Counted from the stretch's first letter, positions 21,772-32,968 are shown. The stretch is DNA of 64,000 bases from Pagrus major (GCF_040436345.1 NC_133223.1:22593613-22657612); one strand, 5' to 3'. Translations and numbers: made by a program. The notes: generated from the sequence alone by a model not told the origin.

Positions 21772-23596
21772 CAGCTTGCAGCAGACCTATGAGGCCAAGC
21801 GTCAGGAGTTCCTGGTGGAGCTGCAGAAGAGGGAGGACGAGATGAGGCAGATGTTTGTGCAGAGGGTGAAGGAGAAGGAGTCTGAGCTGAAGGAGGCTGA
21901 GAGAGATGTGAGTAGACACGCAAACACAAACTCAGCATGTGTTGTGTGTTAAAATGGGTGTACGTTGTCCCTATGGGTGTGAGTTGACTTAACAGCAATT
22001 TTCTCTTTATTTCTATTTCTTTCATCAAGCAAAACTATTTTATTGCAATCCATTCGATCAGTTATGATAACACTGTATTCACCAATAATGTTACATCTGT
22101 ATTATCCATACTTTTCTATAAAGTGAATATGTTAAAATTAGTACAACTTTAATGACAAATCAAAAAAAGGGTTAGTTAATCAGGTGTAAAGAAAGTCCAA
22201 TGTAAGTTTTTTGGTAGTTATTTGGAAGAGAAAACAATGATTAAACGGTAAAAGCTCTGTCCTGTAAACATACAGACTTTCAGCTTTGACCTGCCAAACT
22301 CAGCTACTGGTTGATGACTGTATTTTGTTCCCTCTGTAGTTGTAATTTGTTAGTATACTCATTTTTTCGCATAAATTATGTGATTTTATAAAACCTATTT
22401 TCCCTTTCAAGGTTTTTTTCTTTTGTCAAGTTAAAGCATTTTTTCCTCCTTTTTACAATTTCACATCTAATTTAGTGTGGGAGAGCAAAACCACATTATG
22501 AGGAAAGCAATGTGTCCCGTAATGATTTTAATTTGCTACATGGAGGCATCACTGTAACTCAGCTCTGTTGTTCTCTGCGTGTGTTTCAGCTGCAAGGTCG
22601 TTTCGAGCAGCTGAAGCGCCTCCACGCAGACGAGAAAGCAGCCCTGGAGGAGAAGAAGAGGCTCTTGGACGAGGATCAGAGTTCCTTCAGCAAGAGACGA
22701 GCTGCCGCCCAGCTCCTGCAGGCCCAGAGCCTCACTGCCAACGGCAAGAAGGACAAGGACCGCAAGAAGTAAGAGGCCTCTCTAAAACCTGATGCTGATG
22801 TTTCATGGAAATATTGTGAATCTATTGATTTACACATCAGAAGGTATTGAGGAAGAAATGAAACGTTTGACACGTTGCCACCTGCTGGTATAATGAATGT
22901 AGGGAAACAAATCCTCTGAGTGCTGATTTTTTGTCATCAAAAGAAAATTAATTGCCAACTATTTTGATAAATGATTCATCATTTCAGTCATTTTTTAAGC
23001 AAAAATGTCAAACAGTTTCTGGTTCCAGATTCTTAAATGTAATGATTTGCAGCTTTTCTTTGTCATATATAAAAGTAAATGAAGAGTCTTTGGGTTTTGG
23101 ACTGTTGGATGGACAAAAGGCGTCACTTTGGGCTTTGGGAAATTGTGACAAGCAGTTTTCACAATTCTTAGACGTTTCACAGACTAAACAATCAATTGAT
23201 TAATCATGAATTTCATCGGCAGATTGATTGATATGAAAATAATCATTAGTTGCAGCCCTACTGGCAGGATTTTGCACTACTTCTATCTGTTCGGTAAATG
23301 AGTTTATTTGCAGTGTTTCTTAATGAAACATTGAATATGAGAGTAGATATTTTGTATTTATAAACACAAAGACAGAAGAACAAATTCACTCAAGACTGAT
23401 GCATAAATTGGGGAAAAAAGGCCACTCGGGCTTTAATTGGATGTTTAATTTGCTTACAGACAAACTAATAGATCCAGACAGTTAGTTGCCAGTGAATTCA
23501 GTAACATAGTGTGAGATGTGTTAATTTGCTGTAAAATTGATTCTCAGCTCACTTTAACTTCCTCTCGTTCTCTCTTCCAGTTCTGGCTTCATGTGA
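15332..23596 (+). CDS. septin10: Septin 10, SEPT6 group (complete, 10 coding exons)
   Basis: Join: 15332-15361, 16381-16495, 16992-17187, 17357-17543, 20384-20545, 20957-21053, 21441-21609, 21775-21907, 22590-22768, 23581-23596, giving 1284 nt and 427 residues. All phases fit. The protein is a GTP-binding cytoskeletal subunit that assembles into hetero-oligomeric septin filaments. The G1 loop GETGIGKS is at 49-56, the G3-equivalent NTVGFGD at 101-107 and G4 AKAD at 184-187. A septin-unique element with ARQYPWG follows at about 250-305, and a heptad-rich coiled coil at about 318-405. The N terminus MASSDVAR and C terminus RKNSGFM resemble human SEPT10 (MASSEVAR and RKNSNFM), and neighbours sowahc and sh3rf3 support that paralogue over SEPT6, SEPT8 and SEPT11. 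Members of this group are thought to hold GTP without hydrolysing it. The start has A at -3 and G at +4. Confidence 0.95.
16381..16495 (+). CDS. septin10: septin10 coding exon 2
   Basis: Acceptor TCTCCCTCAG and donor CATCG|GTACCT. It encodes [19 protein letters not shown] and FCFNILCI, the alpha-0 and first beta strand leading into the P-loop. It ends with the first base of the P-loop glycine codon. Confidence 0.93.
16992..17187 (+). CDS. septin10: septin10 coding exon 3: P-loop and switch regions
   Basis: Acceptor GGCTTTAG and donor AGAGAG|GTGGGA. It contains [16 protein letters not shown] and [10 protein letters not shown]. It ends two bases into a Ser codon completed by exon 4. Confidence 0.95.
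17357..17543 (+). CDS. septin10: septin10 coding exon 4
   Basis: Acceptor TCTTGTAG and donor AGCAAG|GTAGGA. It encodes [37 protein letters not shown] and KKLDSK. All are highly conserved in SEPT6-group GTPase domains. Confidence 0.95.
17544..20383 (+). other. septin10 intron 4, 2.8 kb
   Basis: The largest septin10 intron, splitting LDSK from VNIIP. It is AT-rich with no coding frame matching a known protein. A short TG-rich tract lies at about 18950-18985. No clear transposon was recognised in it. Confidence 0.7.
20384..20545 (+). CDS. septin10: septin10 coding exon 5: AKAD motif
   Basis: Acceptor CCACTGCAG and donor ATGAAT|GTAAGG, 162 nt, phase 0 at both ends. It encodes [15 protein letters not shown], with the guanine-specificity motif AKAD, and [13 protein letters not shown]. 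Confidence 0.95.
20957..21053 (+). CDS. septin10: septin10 coding exon 6: septin-unique element
   Basis: Acceptor TTTCATAG and donor TACAAG|GTAAGA. It encodes [20 protein letters not shown] and [10 protein letters not shown], the septin-specific extension used at the filament interface. It ends in phase 1. Confidence 0.95.
21441..21609 (+). CDS. septin10: septin10 coding exon 7
   Basis: Acceptor GTGTGTCAG and donor CGTCAG|GTGAGT. It encodes [20 protein letters not shown] and the conserved [19 protein letters not shown], the end of the G domain. Confidence 0.95.
21686..21770 (+). repeat. (TG)n microsatellite abutting septin10 exon 8 acceptor
   Basis: An uninterrupted 85-nt TG tract makes up about half of the 165-nt intron 7 and ends four bases before exon 8 (TCAG). 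It takes the place of the usual polypyrimidine tract. The best branch-point candidates (CTGAC at 21671-21675, ATGAC at 21676-21680) lie about 100 nt from the acceptor, with no AG in between. Confidence 0.95.
21775..21907 (+). CDS. septin10: septin10 coding exon 8: start of coiled coil
   Basis: It encodes [20 protein letters not shown] and [19 protein letters not shown], the first half of the C-terminal coiled coil. The donor is GAGAT|GTGAGT. The length of 133 nt is not a multiple of three, so skipping would shift the frame. The acceptor TTCAG directly follows an 85-nt (TG)n tract. Confidence 0.95.
22590..22768 (+). CDS. septin10: septin10 coding exon 9: coiled coil
   Basis: Acceptor GTGTTTCAG and donor AAGAA|GTAAGA. 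It encodes [20 protein letters not shown] and the basic tail GKKDKDRK. The donor overlaps an in-frame stop: reading through gives K then TAA, while splicing gives N and exon 10. Confidence 0.93.
22925..23260 (-). mobile_element. Non-autonomous transposon of the GGGCTGCAACTAA family
   Basis: A dispersed fish repeat in septin10 intron 9, read on the minus strand as TAGGGCTGCAACTAATG followed by ATCGATTAATC-like sequence and a GAAACGTCTAAG segment. Related copies lie at 39735-40055 and about 45120-45290. No transposase is present. Superfamily is uncertain (hAT- or Harbinger-like). Confidence 0.65.
23581..23596 (+). CDS. septin10: septin10 coding exon 10: terminal SGFM
   Basis: Acceptor CTCTTCCAG. 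The exon completes an Asn codon, encodes SGFM and then TGA. It matches the conserved short C-terminal end of SEPT10 (NSNFM in human as I recall). Confidence 0.88.
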
Positions 23597-24438
23597 AGAG
23601 GGATCTGAAGTACACTCCAGTATGACCAGTATAACCAGTGACATTCTGCCCACATCCTTTTCCAGCCCTTTTTGGGCCAGTCTCTAACACTAACCAGGAA
23701 ACGGCCCACACAAACCAGCAGTGTGTGCCAGTGTGAGTTTGATTTTGTGCCAAAGTTTAATGACTGTACCCTTGAACCCTGTGTACACTTTCCTCAACGG
23801 TATTTTTAATCTTCTTTGTGGGTGTTTTTTACCTGTGTGTTATATTTTATATTTATCCTTTTTTATATGAACCCTTATTTTCCATATACCTCCCTCTTTT
23901 TTTTTGTTTTATACTTCTGCCCTGACTGAAGGACACCTCAGTGTGTTGATCCTTACACAGCCTCCTCACGACAGCCACGTACAACAATCAAAGGATATGG
24001 ATATTTAAAAAACAATAAGCTGAAAGGGACTTCTTTAGTTGCATTTAATCTGTCTGCCATGTCTTTAGTGAATGATAGCTTAATGAGTTGTAATGCAGTC
24101 CAATGAGTTTGGTAATGAGACAGTCAGACATCTGTAACAGGCTTGTAATTTATTGTAAAGCCCCTTTCAGACATGCTTGACTTCATGAGGAGATTTACAT
24201 ACATTTCTGTCTCAATGTCGGAACAAACGCCCAAATCACTTCTTTCATAAAAGTTGCAACAGCAATCTGACAAAATTATGTAAAAGCTGCAGTAGCATAA
24301 TGCACTTGAGAGGTAAGTGGGAGAATAAATTCTGGTGATCCATTTTCTTAATATGATCTAAATAGCTTTCTCTCCTCTGTTTATGACTTTAAGAACAGGT
24401 GAAATAAAGGATGTTGCCTGGATAATCTTTTAAGTTCC

Positions 24439-24584
24439 TTAAAGGTCCAATTTGTAAGACGTCCCAGCTGGACAAATACTGATGCTTTGATACGGCAGCC
24501 GACTCGACCTTCAATCTCAAAGCGTTAGAATTTGATGAGCTGGGGATGAGACTCAAAAATTAACTTTCTTATAAATTGGACCTC
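24439..24584. mobile_element. Short inverted-repeat MITE
   Basis: About 145 bp bounded by AAAGGTCCAATTTGTAAGA on the left and its near reverse complement TTCTTATAAATTGGACCTC on the right, with TTAA at the left edge. It lies in the septin10 3' UTR region and has no coding capacity. Confidence 0.65.
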
Positions 24585-25361
24585 TGTGATCTTTTTGTTT
24601 GTTTTTTTTCTCAAGTGTGAAATGGATTTTTTTTTATGCAAGGTAAAAAACAAAGTTTTGCTATGATAATAGTTTTAAATGACCGTTTTTTTTTTGGAAA
24701 CAACTGAACAGGGTTTTCTTTTCATCTGTTCTGAGGTCGGGGAGAAAACAATTTAGATCCGACTTGTAAAATGCATCACTTGCCATCGGGGCTTCCATAC
24801 AAACCACCATAAATGAGAAAATGTACATTTCTAGAGGAGATAACTGTTTTCATTCCTTTCCTTTTTTGTGGTGGGGAAAAATGCCTCAGATACATCATGT
24901 CACGACCTAACCGCTTGTTATTTTACACTAATATGGCATTGTCAGATTGTATAAAATAGGCTGCAGAATTTAATGCTCCATACATAATTGATGACAAATT
25001 TATCAGCACATTTACAGGGTTGAATAGACTTAGTGAGAACCAGAAGGGAGCGGGTCATTAATGGAGATAGATAATAGAGAGAAGAACAATCGACAATCCA
25101 TCACTTTTATTATTTGTTCAACTCCCAGCTGTTCTCCAGCAGTGCTGCCACTGCAGTGACAAGAAATATAGTGTGAGCACTGCAGCTCTGTGTGTAATAA
25201 TCCTGTCCTGTTTTAAATAGATCCTTTGAATGCTGTTAACTTAACAGATTCGCAGTTAAATCCAGTGATGCCATAGAATCCATGCCTGAAAAGGGCTCAT
25301 TTATGAAAGCATGATCACAGGGCATTTTAATTCCTTATTCATTTGCCGTTTTATGCCTGAT

Positions 25362-25377
25362 CCCCCCCCCCCCCCCC
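25362..25377 (+). repeat. 16-base poly-C run
   Basis: A pure C homopolymer in the septin10 3' UTR or downstream region. It could form an i-motif, or a G-quadruplex on the other strand, and its assembled length may be unreliable. Confidence 0.9.
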
Positions 25378-26069
25378 TTCTCTCACACCTCCTTTATGTT
25401 ATAAGTTATGAGCACACCAGCATTACAAAAACCTGCAGGAGACACACTGATTCTCCTTTTGTTTTAAAGGGAAAGAGCCATTTCTGAACTTTTATCATCC
25501 GTCTCAACACAGTTTTACAGTTTTCTTGGAACGTGAGGTTGAGGCTTGGATTTGGATCTGGTACATTTTACTGCATATATTTATATAAATATATATATTG
25601 TGTTTTACTTGCTCCCTTATTTTTTTCCTACTGACTCAAACAGTTGAAGTCTGTCTGAAAAGAGCTGACTTGAGGAGAAAATGTCAGTGTTTGTTGAGGG
25701 AATACAGGAAGGGAAGTGGAGCGGATGCATCTGTGACTGTATTTTTTATCATTTTATTCACTTCTCTGTGGAGACAGGGTTTAACACGTCAGCATTTTAA
25801 CAGTGCAGAGTAAACCAGTAAACGTTGTGCTGCTGGTTTCCATTTACCCACAGACACTGCCACTTTATATTCACACTACTGCTTCCGATGTGTTCGTGCC
25901 TTATCTGTGTGAAGCCTGTGCAGAAATACACTATCCACTTAACTTGTACATCCAGGGAAACACACAATGCCTAATGGTGTAACACTTGTCTAAGACACTT
26001 TGGTACTACACTTGTATTTAAGGACTAAACAGTGTTATCTGGGAGCTTTTTTTTTTTTCTTTCTTTCTA

Positions 26070-26075
26070 AATAAA
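26070..26075 (+). terminator. Candidate distal poly(A) signal of septin10
   Basis: AATAAA followed within 20 bases by T/GT-rich sequence (TTTGTATTTTTG). It would close a 2.5-kb 3' UTR. A proximal alternative AATAAA lies at 24403-24408. Confidence 0.45.
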
Positions 26076-26459
26076 TCTTTGTATTTTTGTCATGATACAC
26101 TGCTTGTCTGTTTTCATCTCGCAACACGGCATCCCATCAGTGAATTACGGCTACATTTTCCTTCATTTTATAACAAAAGTTCCAGTTTATGTATTTTGTT
26201 TCATGCAGGATCATAACAGTGATCATAATTTTCAAAATTGGTCCTGATACTGCTTTCTAATATTGGTAAGGTTACCAATATATCAAGCACTTGTATTTTG
26301 ATATGACATATAAATACAGGTTTTCTCCATTGTTTAGATGGTGCGCTACCAGTGGTGGAAGAAGTAGTCTTATGCAATATACAAGTAAAAAAATATATAT
26401 AATACTTATTTTACAAATTCAGGTTCCACTTTCTAAAAAACAGAATACAGAGGTTAGAC

Positions 26460-26692
26460 TTAAAAAGCCTTTAATAAATGAGCTTAGCGCCTACATGTTT
26501 CAGCTCACAGTCTTTATCAGGGCATTTAAAAGCAGGTATCGGCTCAGCACAGATGTATTAGGGCTGGTGTCAGCTGCCAGGCAATCAGAGTAAAACTATT
26601 TATCACAGGTGCAGCACACACCCACTTTTTGACTTGTATGCCCTGATGAAGACACATAGATGCTAAGCCCATTTATTAAAGGCTTTTTAATC
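26460..26692. mobile_element. Inverted-repeat MITE
   Basis: About 230 bp. The left arm starts TTAAAAAGCCTTTAATAAAT and the right arm ends with the reverse complement ATTTATTAAAGGCTTTTTAA. Similarity continues about 55 bp inward, including ATCAGGGCAT on the left and ATGCCCTGATGA on the right. There is no coding frame. Confidence 0.75.
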
Positions 26693-26894
26693 TTTGCAAA
26701 GCAGAGTGCCTTGGATTTTTTTTTTTTAGTTAGGGTTTAGTGATCACAAAGCAAAGAAGAAGTTTAACGTCTGTTTTCTGGTTTCATGAAATTACCTTGA
26801 ATCCAAAGAGCACCTGTTTGTTGATACTTGCATTTGTAAAGCAGCACTCCTAAACCAATTTGGCATTTGCTCTTCCACTTTCACACAAGTAAAC

Positions 26895-27125
26895 TGTAAA
26901 TGGACTTGCATTTCTATAGCGCTTTTCCAGTCTACAGCACTCTCAAAGCGCTTTACAACACTTGTCACATTCATGCACACATTCATACACTGATGGCTGA
27001 GGCTGCTGTCCTGCTCAAGAGCGATCTGGGGTTCAGTATCTTGCTCAAGGTGTGCAGCAGGGGGAGCCAGGGAATCAAACCGGGACCTTCCAATTACTGG
27101 ACGACCCACTCTACTTCTTGAAGCA
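26895..27125 (-). mobile_element. tRNA-derived SINE
   Basis: On the minus strand a degenerate tRNA-like head (AGTAGAGTGGGTCGTCC, then the B-box-like GGTTTGATTCCC) is followed by GATACTGAACCCC and by a 3' tail ending AAGCGCTATAGAAATGCAA. This head-and-tail arrangement is characteristic of a widespread teleost SINE group. It lies in the septin10-sh3rf3 intergenic region. Confidence 0.75.
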
Positions 27126-29079
27126 CAGCTGTCTGCATGTACTTAAAATGCCAAAATAGAAGTACTTTTTTTTCCCCTTTATATACTAGTGGGTAGTGTC
27201 ATGATAACAATGTATCATTTTTATAGTTGTTTTTTTTTTTTAAATGTAAAATCCTACTAACTCCAACTGTAAAATTGAGTAAAAAGGACAATATTTCCCT
27301 CTGAAATGTCATAGGAATAAAGGAGCAATTTGTAAGATATTGCCAAAGTGTAAGTAAAAAAAAAAAAAAAATTACCTTGCATTATCAACCAAATGTGAAG
27401 AAACAACAGTGTTGATGTCATTTCAAAGAGATCTACTGAGTTTAGCATGCTAACCAGCTAGCCCCGGCCCAGCCTGTCTGGTAATACCACTTTGTACCTC
27501 GAGAGGTGATGGTCTGATAGTTGTTTAAAAAACAATATCTGTGGTCACTACAGCTGTGTGTCACTACAGCTGTACCAAAGCCTTTTCATTTCAAGTATCT
27601 GACCAGGGGGATTTTACAGTAGGTGTGCTGTGGCCTGCTGCACAGTGAATGAAAAGCAACACATGGAGCGAGAATGCATAAATGTTTTTGTTAATTTTAT
27701 GTTCCATTTATCACTTTTAAATGATTGCACCAAAGGAGAAAAACTGTAATTTGTAAAGGCTCCTGACATAATTCCTCGTCACCCCTGTGATTCATTATAA
27801 AAGAAATGCTACCGTAGAGTTGTCTACATTTCTTTCCCTTTCATCAGCAGCTAAGAGGATAGAGGATGATCACAAGCTTCCTATTTGCTCTAGAGGAAGA
27901 TTTAGGAGACAGCAGAAGCTTAACATCTTCTCTACACATCACTTGACTAAATCTGAACACACACACATACACACACTCGCACAGATGTACCACCTGGTAG
28001 AGGTCTTGTTCCCTGCAGTGTCTTACCCTCCGGCTCTGTTGCCCTTCATGTGACTTAGAGCTGGCACGCAGACAGGTAGACAGACAGATCTGGCGTAAAG
28101 CAGAGGAATGCTGATCGATTCCCCGCAGGGGCCTGCAGCTCCTCGCTGGGAAGAGGACGCCTGTGAGAAAAAAAACATATCACCAGGACAAACTGTGGAG
28201 AGGGAGTGTGGATGTTTATGTGGACTTACACCTTTAGCTGGGTGGGAAGTGATATCAGCCAGTTTTCCTGCCAGAGCTGAACACTATCTCTACACTGCAG
28301 AAATCTGAAAAATCAAAATCTGCTACTTGCCTCCAGCTCGCCTTAAATATAGCAGTTTGTGTGTCAGTGTCAAGTTTTTCTGTGTGCACTCACGTCCAAG
28401 GTAGCTGTCATACCCCCTGCACTCGCACACACACAGACGCTCACATACCCTTGTCACCTTTTGCTAGTCACTCTAAATGCAAATGGAGGTGATCATTGGA
28501 GACAGGCCCGGCTGCTGGAGAGATGAGGTTGTCATTTAAGGGGAGTGCCGGCGACACTCTGAAATTACCAATTACACACCTCGTTCATGCCAGTGTTGGC
28601 TCGAGAACACAAGAGAGACGGAGGGGGAGAAAGAGGTGAGGGAGGACATGAGGGGAAGATGGAGGGAATGATGGAAAGACATGGAGAGCATCAGCTTAAT
28701 TTCCAAACATCCTCTGCTTGCATGTCTGTAGTGATAAAGACAGTAATATTCTGTCAGACAACTGTACCTGGAGTGTTGCTCATAAAGCTGCGTAAGCTCA
28801 TAATGAGCACATTGTGAGTGCAGATAATTAGAACTGGAGCAGGATATAATATGATTCTCAGAGCGAATCCTCCAAAGGGCAACTGTGAGACCCTAATGGG
28901 CTATACGGCTAATGTGTTTGCTAAGCATCAGAGTACACAAGTGTTTCTGATCACTCTCTGAGTTATCTCCATTATGAAGCTGCAGGTGGGAGTATGGAGG
29001 CACATTACTGCAATGATGGGAAAAAAATAGAGCAGTATCACATCATAACATGAAAAATGTATTGTTGTAACTAGATGTT

Positions 29080-30120
29080 TACATGTTCTAACATGTTATA
29101 TTTCGTGTTATTATAAGATGTTTTTGCAAACTTCACACGTTCAAACTTCAAACTTGTTATAACAATATACTATTTTTCTTGCAATAACAAGAAAGATTAT
29201 AACGTGATCATTTGTTATAAAATGTTTCACATTATCACAAGATATTTTCACATACCAAGAAATGTTCCTGTTATATTATCATAAAAAATACAAATTTAAC
29301 ACATTATAACAACAAACATGTTATAAGATAAAAACGCAACACATTTCAACAACAAACTTGTCGTAACAATATCCTTTTGTTCTTGCAGTAATGTAAAGCG
29401 TTCCATTTTACAACATTATAATTTATCGTTATAAATTGTTTCAAATTATAACAAGATAATTTGATGTTATCTGATGTTTTTGCATTATTAGGAATAAACT
29501 TAACACATTGTAACAAACTTGTTATAACAATGTAATATTTTTCTTGCAATAACATGTAACGCTTCATGTTGTAACGTGCCAATATAACACTTTAAAATGT
29601 TTCACATTAGCATGATTATTTTCTTGTTATCGCAAGATATTTTTTAGGAAATACAAACTTAACACATTATAGGAACAAACTTCTTATAACAAAATACGAT
29701 TTTCTTGTATTAACATAAAATGTTTCATGTTATAACCTGATTATTTATTGTTAGAATATGTTCCACATTACAAAAAGATATTTTATTGTTATATCATCAA
29801 ATTATAATGTTTCATTTTTCATTTTTCAATATGTTATATAAGGTATCACGTTATAATATGAAATCTTTTTTTCTTAATGCTAAGAAGTGAACATATATAA
29901 ATATACTGTAACTGAGTTATAACAAGATAGTGTATTGTTAGCTCAGGAAAAGTTTCTTGTCATTACAATAAAAGTTATCACGTTATAAAGTGGTATGTTT
30001 TATGTTTTAACCGCAAGTTATATCATATTTGTTGTTGTTATAAGTTCATTTTCTTGTCATAAAGTGATCAGTTTGTATAAAGGTTGTTATAATATTAAAC
30101 TTTTCATGTACAACATGATA
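29080..30120. repeat. Degenerate AT-rich tandem array
   Basis: A motif beginning AACTTGTTATAACAATAT and continuing TTTTTCTTGCAATAACA recurs at 29151, 29355, 29516 and 29678, spaced about 160-205 bp. More degenerate copies run to about 30100. Palindromic cores of the type CTTGTTATAACAAG are frequent. There is no coding frame. Its origin (old satellite or nested MITEs) is unknown. Confidence 0.65.
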
Positions 30121-30215
30121 CAGACCTGTTTTACTTTTTCCTGGCATGACAGCAATAAGCTGCTGTATAGATGCAAAAATGAATGACACTGAAAATCTGT
30201 TTTAAAACAAAGGCA

Positions 30216-30221
30216 TTTATT
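30216..30221 (-). terminator. Candidate poly(A) signal of sh3rf3
   Basis: AATAAA on the minus strand within TTCGCAATAAATGCC, followed by a T-rich stretch. It lies 5.3 kb past the sh3rf3 stop. Canonical hexamers nearer the stop were not found, so a long 3' UTR or a non-canonical proximal signal are both possible. Confidence 0.3.
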
Positions 30222-32496
30222 GCGAAAAATGCACTTGACATGAAAAAACAATCAAATTAGCCACGGGTCATCAGTACAAGACGATGTATAATGATCACAT
30301 GGTAGAGAGCGCTGGGCATGGCCAGTGCAGAGCATGACTTCAATGGCACAAAAGGCCTATAAATATTCTGCACAATATAGAATTATATATATACTTTCTT
30401 TTTTTTTTTTTCTGTTTCGCTCGCTTCAACCCAGACCTCAGTCCTGATGAGGCGTTCACGCCACACCAACCTTTTTCATAAAGGTCCTTTTTTTATGTAA
30501 AGAGCTACATACAGAGGCCCCCCTCCCCTCGCACACACACACATACATACATACACACACTCAAACAAACAAGTATCCATAGGAACAAATATGGCCGACA
30601 TCTAATTCAAGATGGCAGGGTGAGTGCTCCGGCTTCCTGGAAGAACAAAAAAAGGGAGTGGACGCTGATATTGATATCCCAATGAAACAATTGGATGTGC
30701 AATGGTTTGTATTATGTCGTGTTCATGTCCAATGGGAATTACCACCACTGTTCATGGCTTGTTCTCATTATTCAAGCCGTCACCATGAGCTCCCAAGTGG
30801 TATTTACAACCAGGAAGCTGAGCCGAAAAGACAAGCTTACATCACGAGGAATAAAACACAAACAGCATGAAAACATTTGTTCAAGATATCTGATGTAAAG
30901 TGACCACCGTGCAGTGGTTTCATTCCTGATGTTTCGACTGTTGTAAACTCTTCTCCTCCTCCTCACAGCATCAACCTCATGCAAAGAAACAACGAGACAC
31001 AAATGAGGACTTGTGCTTAAGTCTGACTCGGTAGAAATTAAGAGTCCTCTAGTGCAGCGCGTGCACGGACAGAAAAAGGAAACCTTACTCAGGGCTTTTT
31101 TTTTTTTTTTTATGTTGTGGGATCTGCTGGTTTTTGTCATTGAGCTGTGAGAAACAGCAACCAGCAGGCTCATCATTTTGATAAGAAAGTAACAAAGAGA
31201 CAAAAGACGGGTTGCTCTGCCTGATAAGAATATGTTTGCGTGTGTGTGTGTTGGCATTTGTAGGCACTAGGGTTTGACTGACAGGTTTTGAAGGCCAATG
31301 CAGATATTTTTGGACTGAAGCTTCCACTAATATCTTCTGCCAAACTTTGACATTAAGTTTTTTAGCACTTTTTACTTTTTCTGAACTAAAACACTTCATT
31401 AAAGGATGCAGAAATATCATAGTCTGGTTGTGTGAAATAGGACTGAATAATTAGACAGAACTGGTCAATTAAAAATTAAATATGTAAAGCATTATATCCA
31501 GGATTCTGACTGAAAAGTGATATATGTCAGTCTAGCCTTAGTCTTTAATGTGTGTGTCTGAGTGTGGGACTTCCAGCTGTGACCTGCTGGCGAAAAAAAG
31601 CCCCTTAATCTCGTGTTTTTGGTTTCATCTGTCACCCCAGATGGACGGGATTACCCATACTGCACTGCCAGCAGATGATCGCAGAACACGCTTCTCTCTG
31701 TCACGAGTGTGTGTTCAATTTTCTTCACAGGATTCTTTTCCTCACAATCTAATAAGGGGAAAACACATCATGAGCACACATTTCTCGTGCTTTTGTCTCC
31801 TCAATGACAGGCCACATCCACTTCAAGTTTAAGGCCAACATGAAAACATTTAGAAATTGCTTGCTTGCTTGTTTAATTTGACGCCTACACCTCTTTTTTT
31901 TCATTTTCATTAAACGACAAGAAAAGATCTGTGATGTAAGAAGTTAATAAGACCATTAACAGGGGAATAACGGGGTGAGAGGAAACGTGCGCTGGGGAAC
32001 TGTATCTTTGAGTCTGAATTGTTTGTCTTGTGCTTGTTTTCTGCACGTCTGTGTGTGGAGAGCCTGTTGCAGAGTCTCACATCTCGACTGTTTACTCTGC
32101 AGTCACATCACATGGGAATAAGAAATGACAGAAGTTTCCACCTGTTTTAACGCTGCAGCGTTTTGTTGACTCTCAGGTGCTTTTCATTGATGCAGTGCAA
32201 CAAAAACAAAACAAAACAATAAATACCCGAGCTGTGCCATAGAACTTTCTAGCTAGAATTTACTTTTTGTTGTTGATCCCCATGTGACATTTGCGGAGTA
32301 CACCAAGGAGACTCGAGTGTGCTTAGCCAATGGCAAGACTCTCACCTGGTTATGACCCAATTAGACATTTGTGTGCTCAGACAATGAGTGAGCTTCACCC
32401 GTGTGCACATGGCCAGTTTGTTTGTGCTTCATTCTGACCCAAGCAGGTGAGGAAAACTATTCATGCCCTTTAACTTCCACTTATACATGACCAGTA

Positions 32497-32968
32497 TTAA
32501 AGCAACATTATGTAGCCCAACTATTCTACTTTAAAAATAAGCTTATAGCATAAACAGAAGCTGATTTGAGGTGAGATGAGGAGGGATGCCATCTCCCTTG
32601 TTAACCTTGGATTTTAATTGTTGGCGACAGTTTTGCTAAATACAGGCTGCATGACAGGCGTTGAGCTGGACTTGTTGCTGCTGGGGTAGTAAGTAAGATT
32701 AGCTGGCTTGCTAAGTTATACGTCTCGTGTTGTTGCACTGATTTGATGTTGGCTGTGTTTGCAAACAACTTGCTAGTTTTTGATCATAAGCTAAGTCAGC
32801 TCATTTCAACATTTCAAGGTTTAATCAGTAGCATGTTATAACCTTGAAGAAATAACATTGCTGCAGGATTTAGTTTGTAGTCAGCATGTACATTACGTCT
32901 GGGAGTGGATTTACGACGGTGGTGTTGCACTCAGAAACTGTGGGGGCAACTACATAATGTTGCTTTAA
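32497..32968. mobile_element. TTAA-flanked MITE
   Basis: 472 bp, starting TTAAAGCAACATTATGTAG and ending with the exact reverse complement CTACATAATGTTGCTTTAA. No coding capacity. This is a clear terminal inverted repeat with a TTAA flank on each side. Confidence 0.85.

Larger units (their letters stand above)
23597..26095 (+). other. Probable septin10 3' UTR
   Basis: About 2.5 kb downstream of the stop without coding potential. Canonical AATAAA signals occur at 24403-24408 and 26070-26075. The second is followed by a TTTGTATTTTTGTC context, so it is a good distal end. It contains a small inverted-repeat element at 24439-24584 and a 16-base C run at 25362-25377. Confidence 0.55.
26100..30214. 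other. Intergenic region between convergent septin10 and sh3rf3
   Basis: The two genes converge here. The region holds the MITE at 26460, the SINE at 26895, a fragment resembling another MITE start at about 27316 (AAAGGAGCAATTTGTAAG), and the AT-rich array at 29.1-30.1 kb. From 27460 to 29040 I see no gene or clear repeat. Confidence 0.6.
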
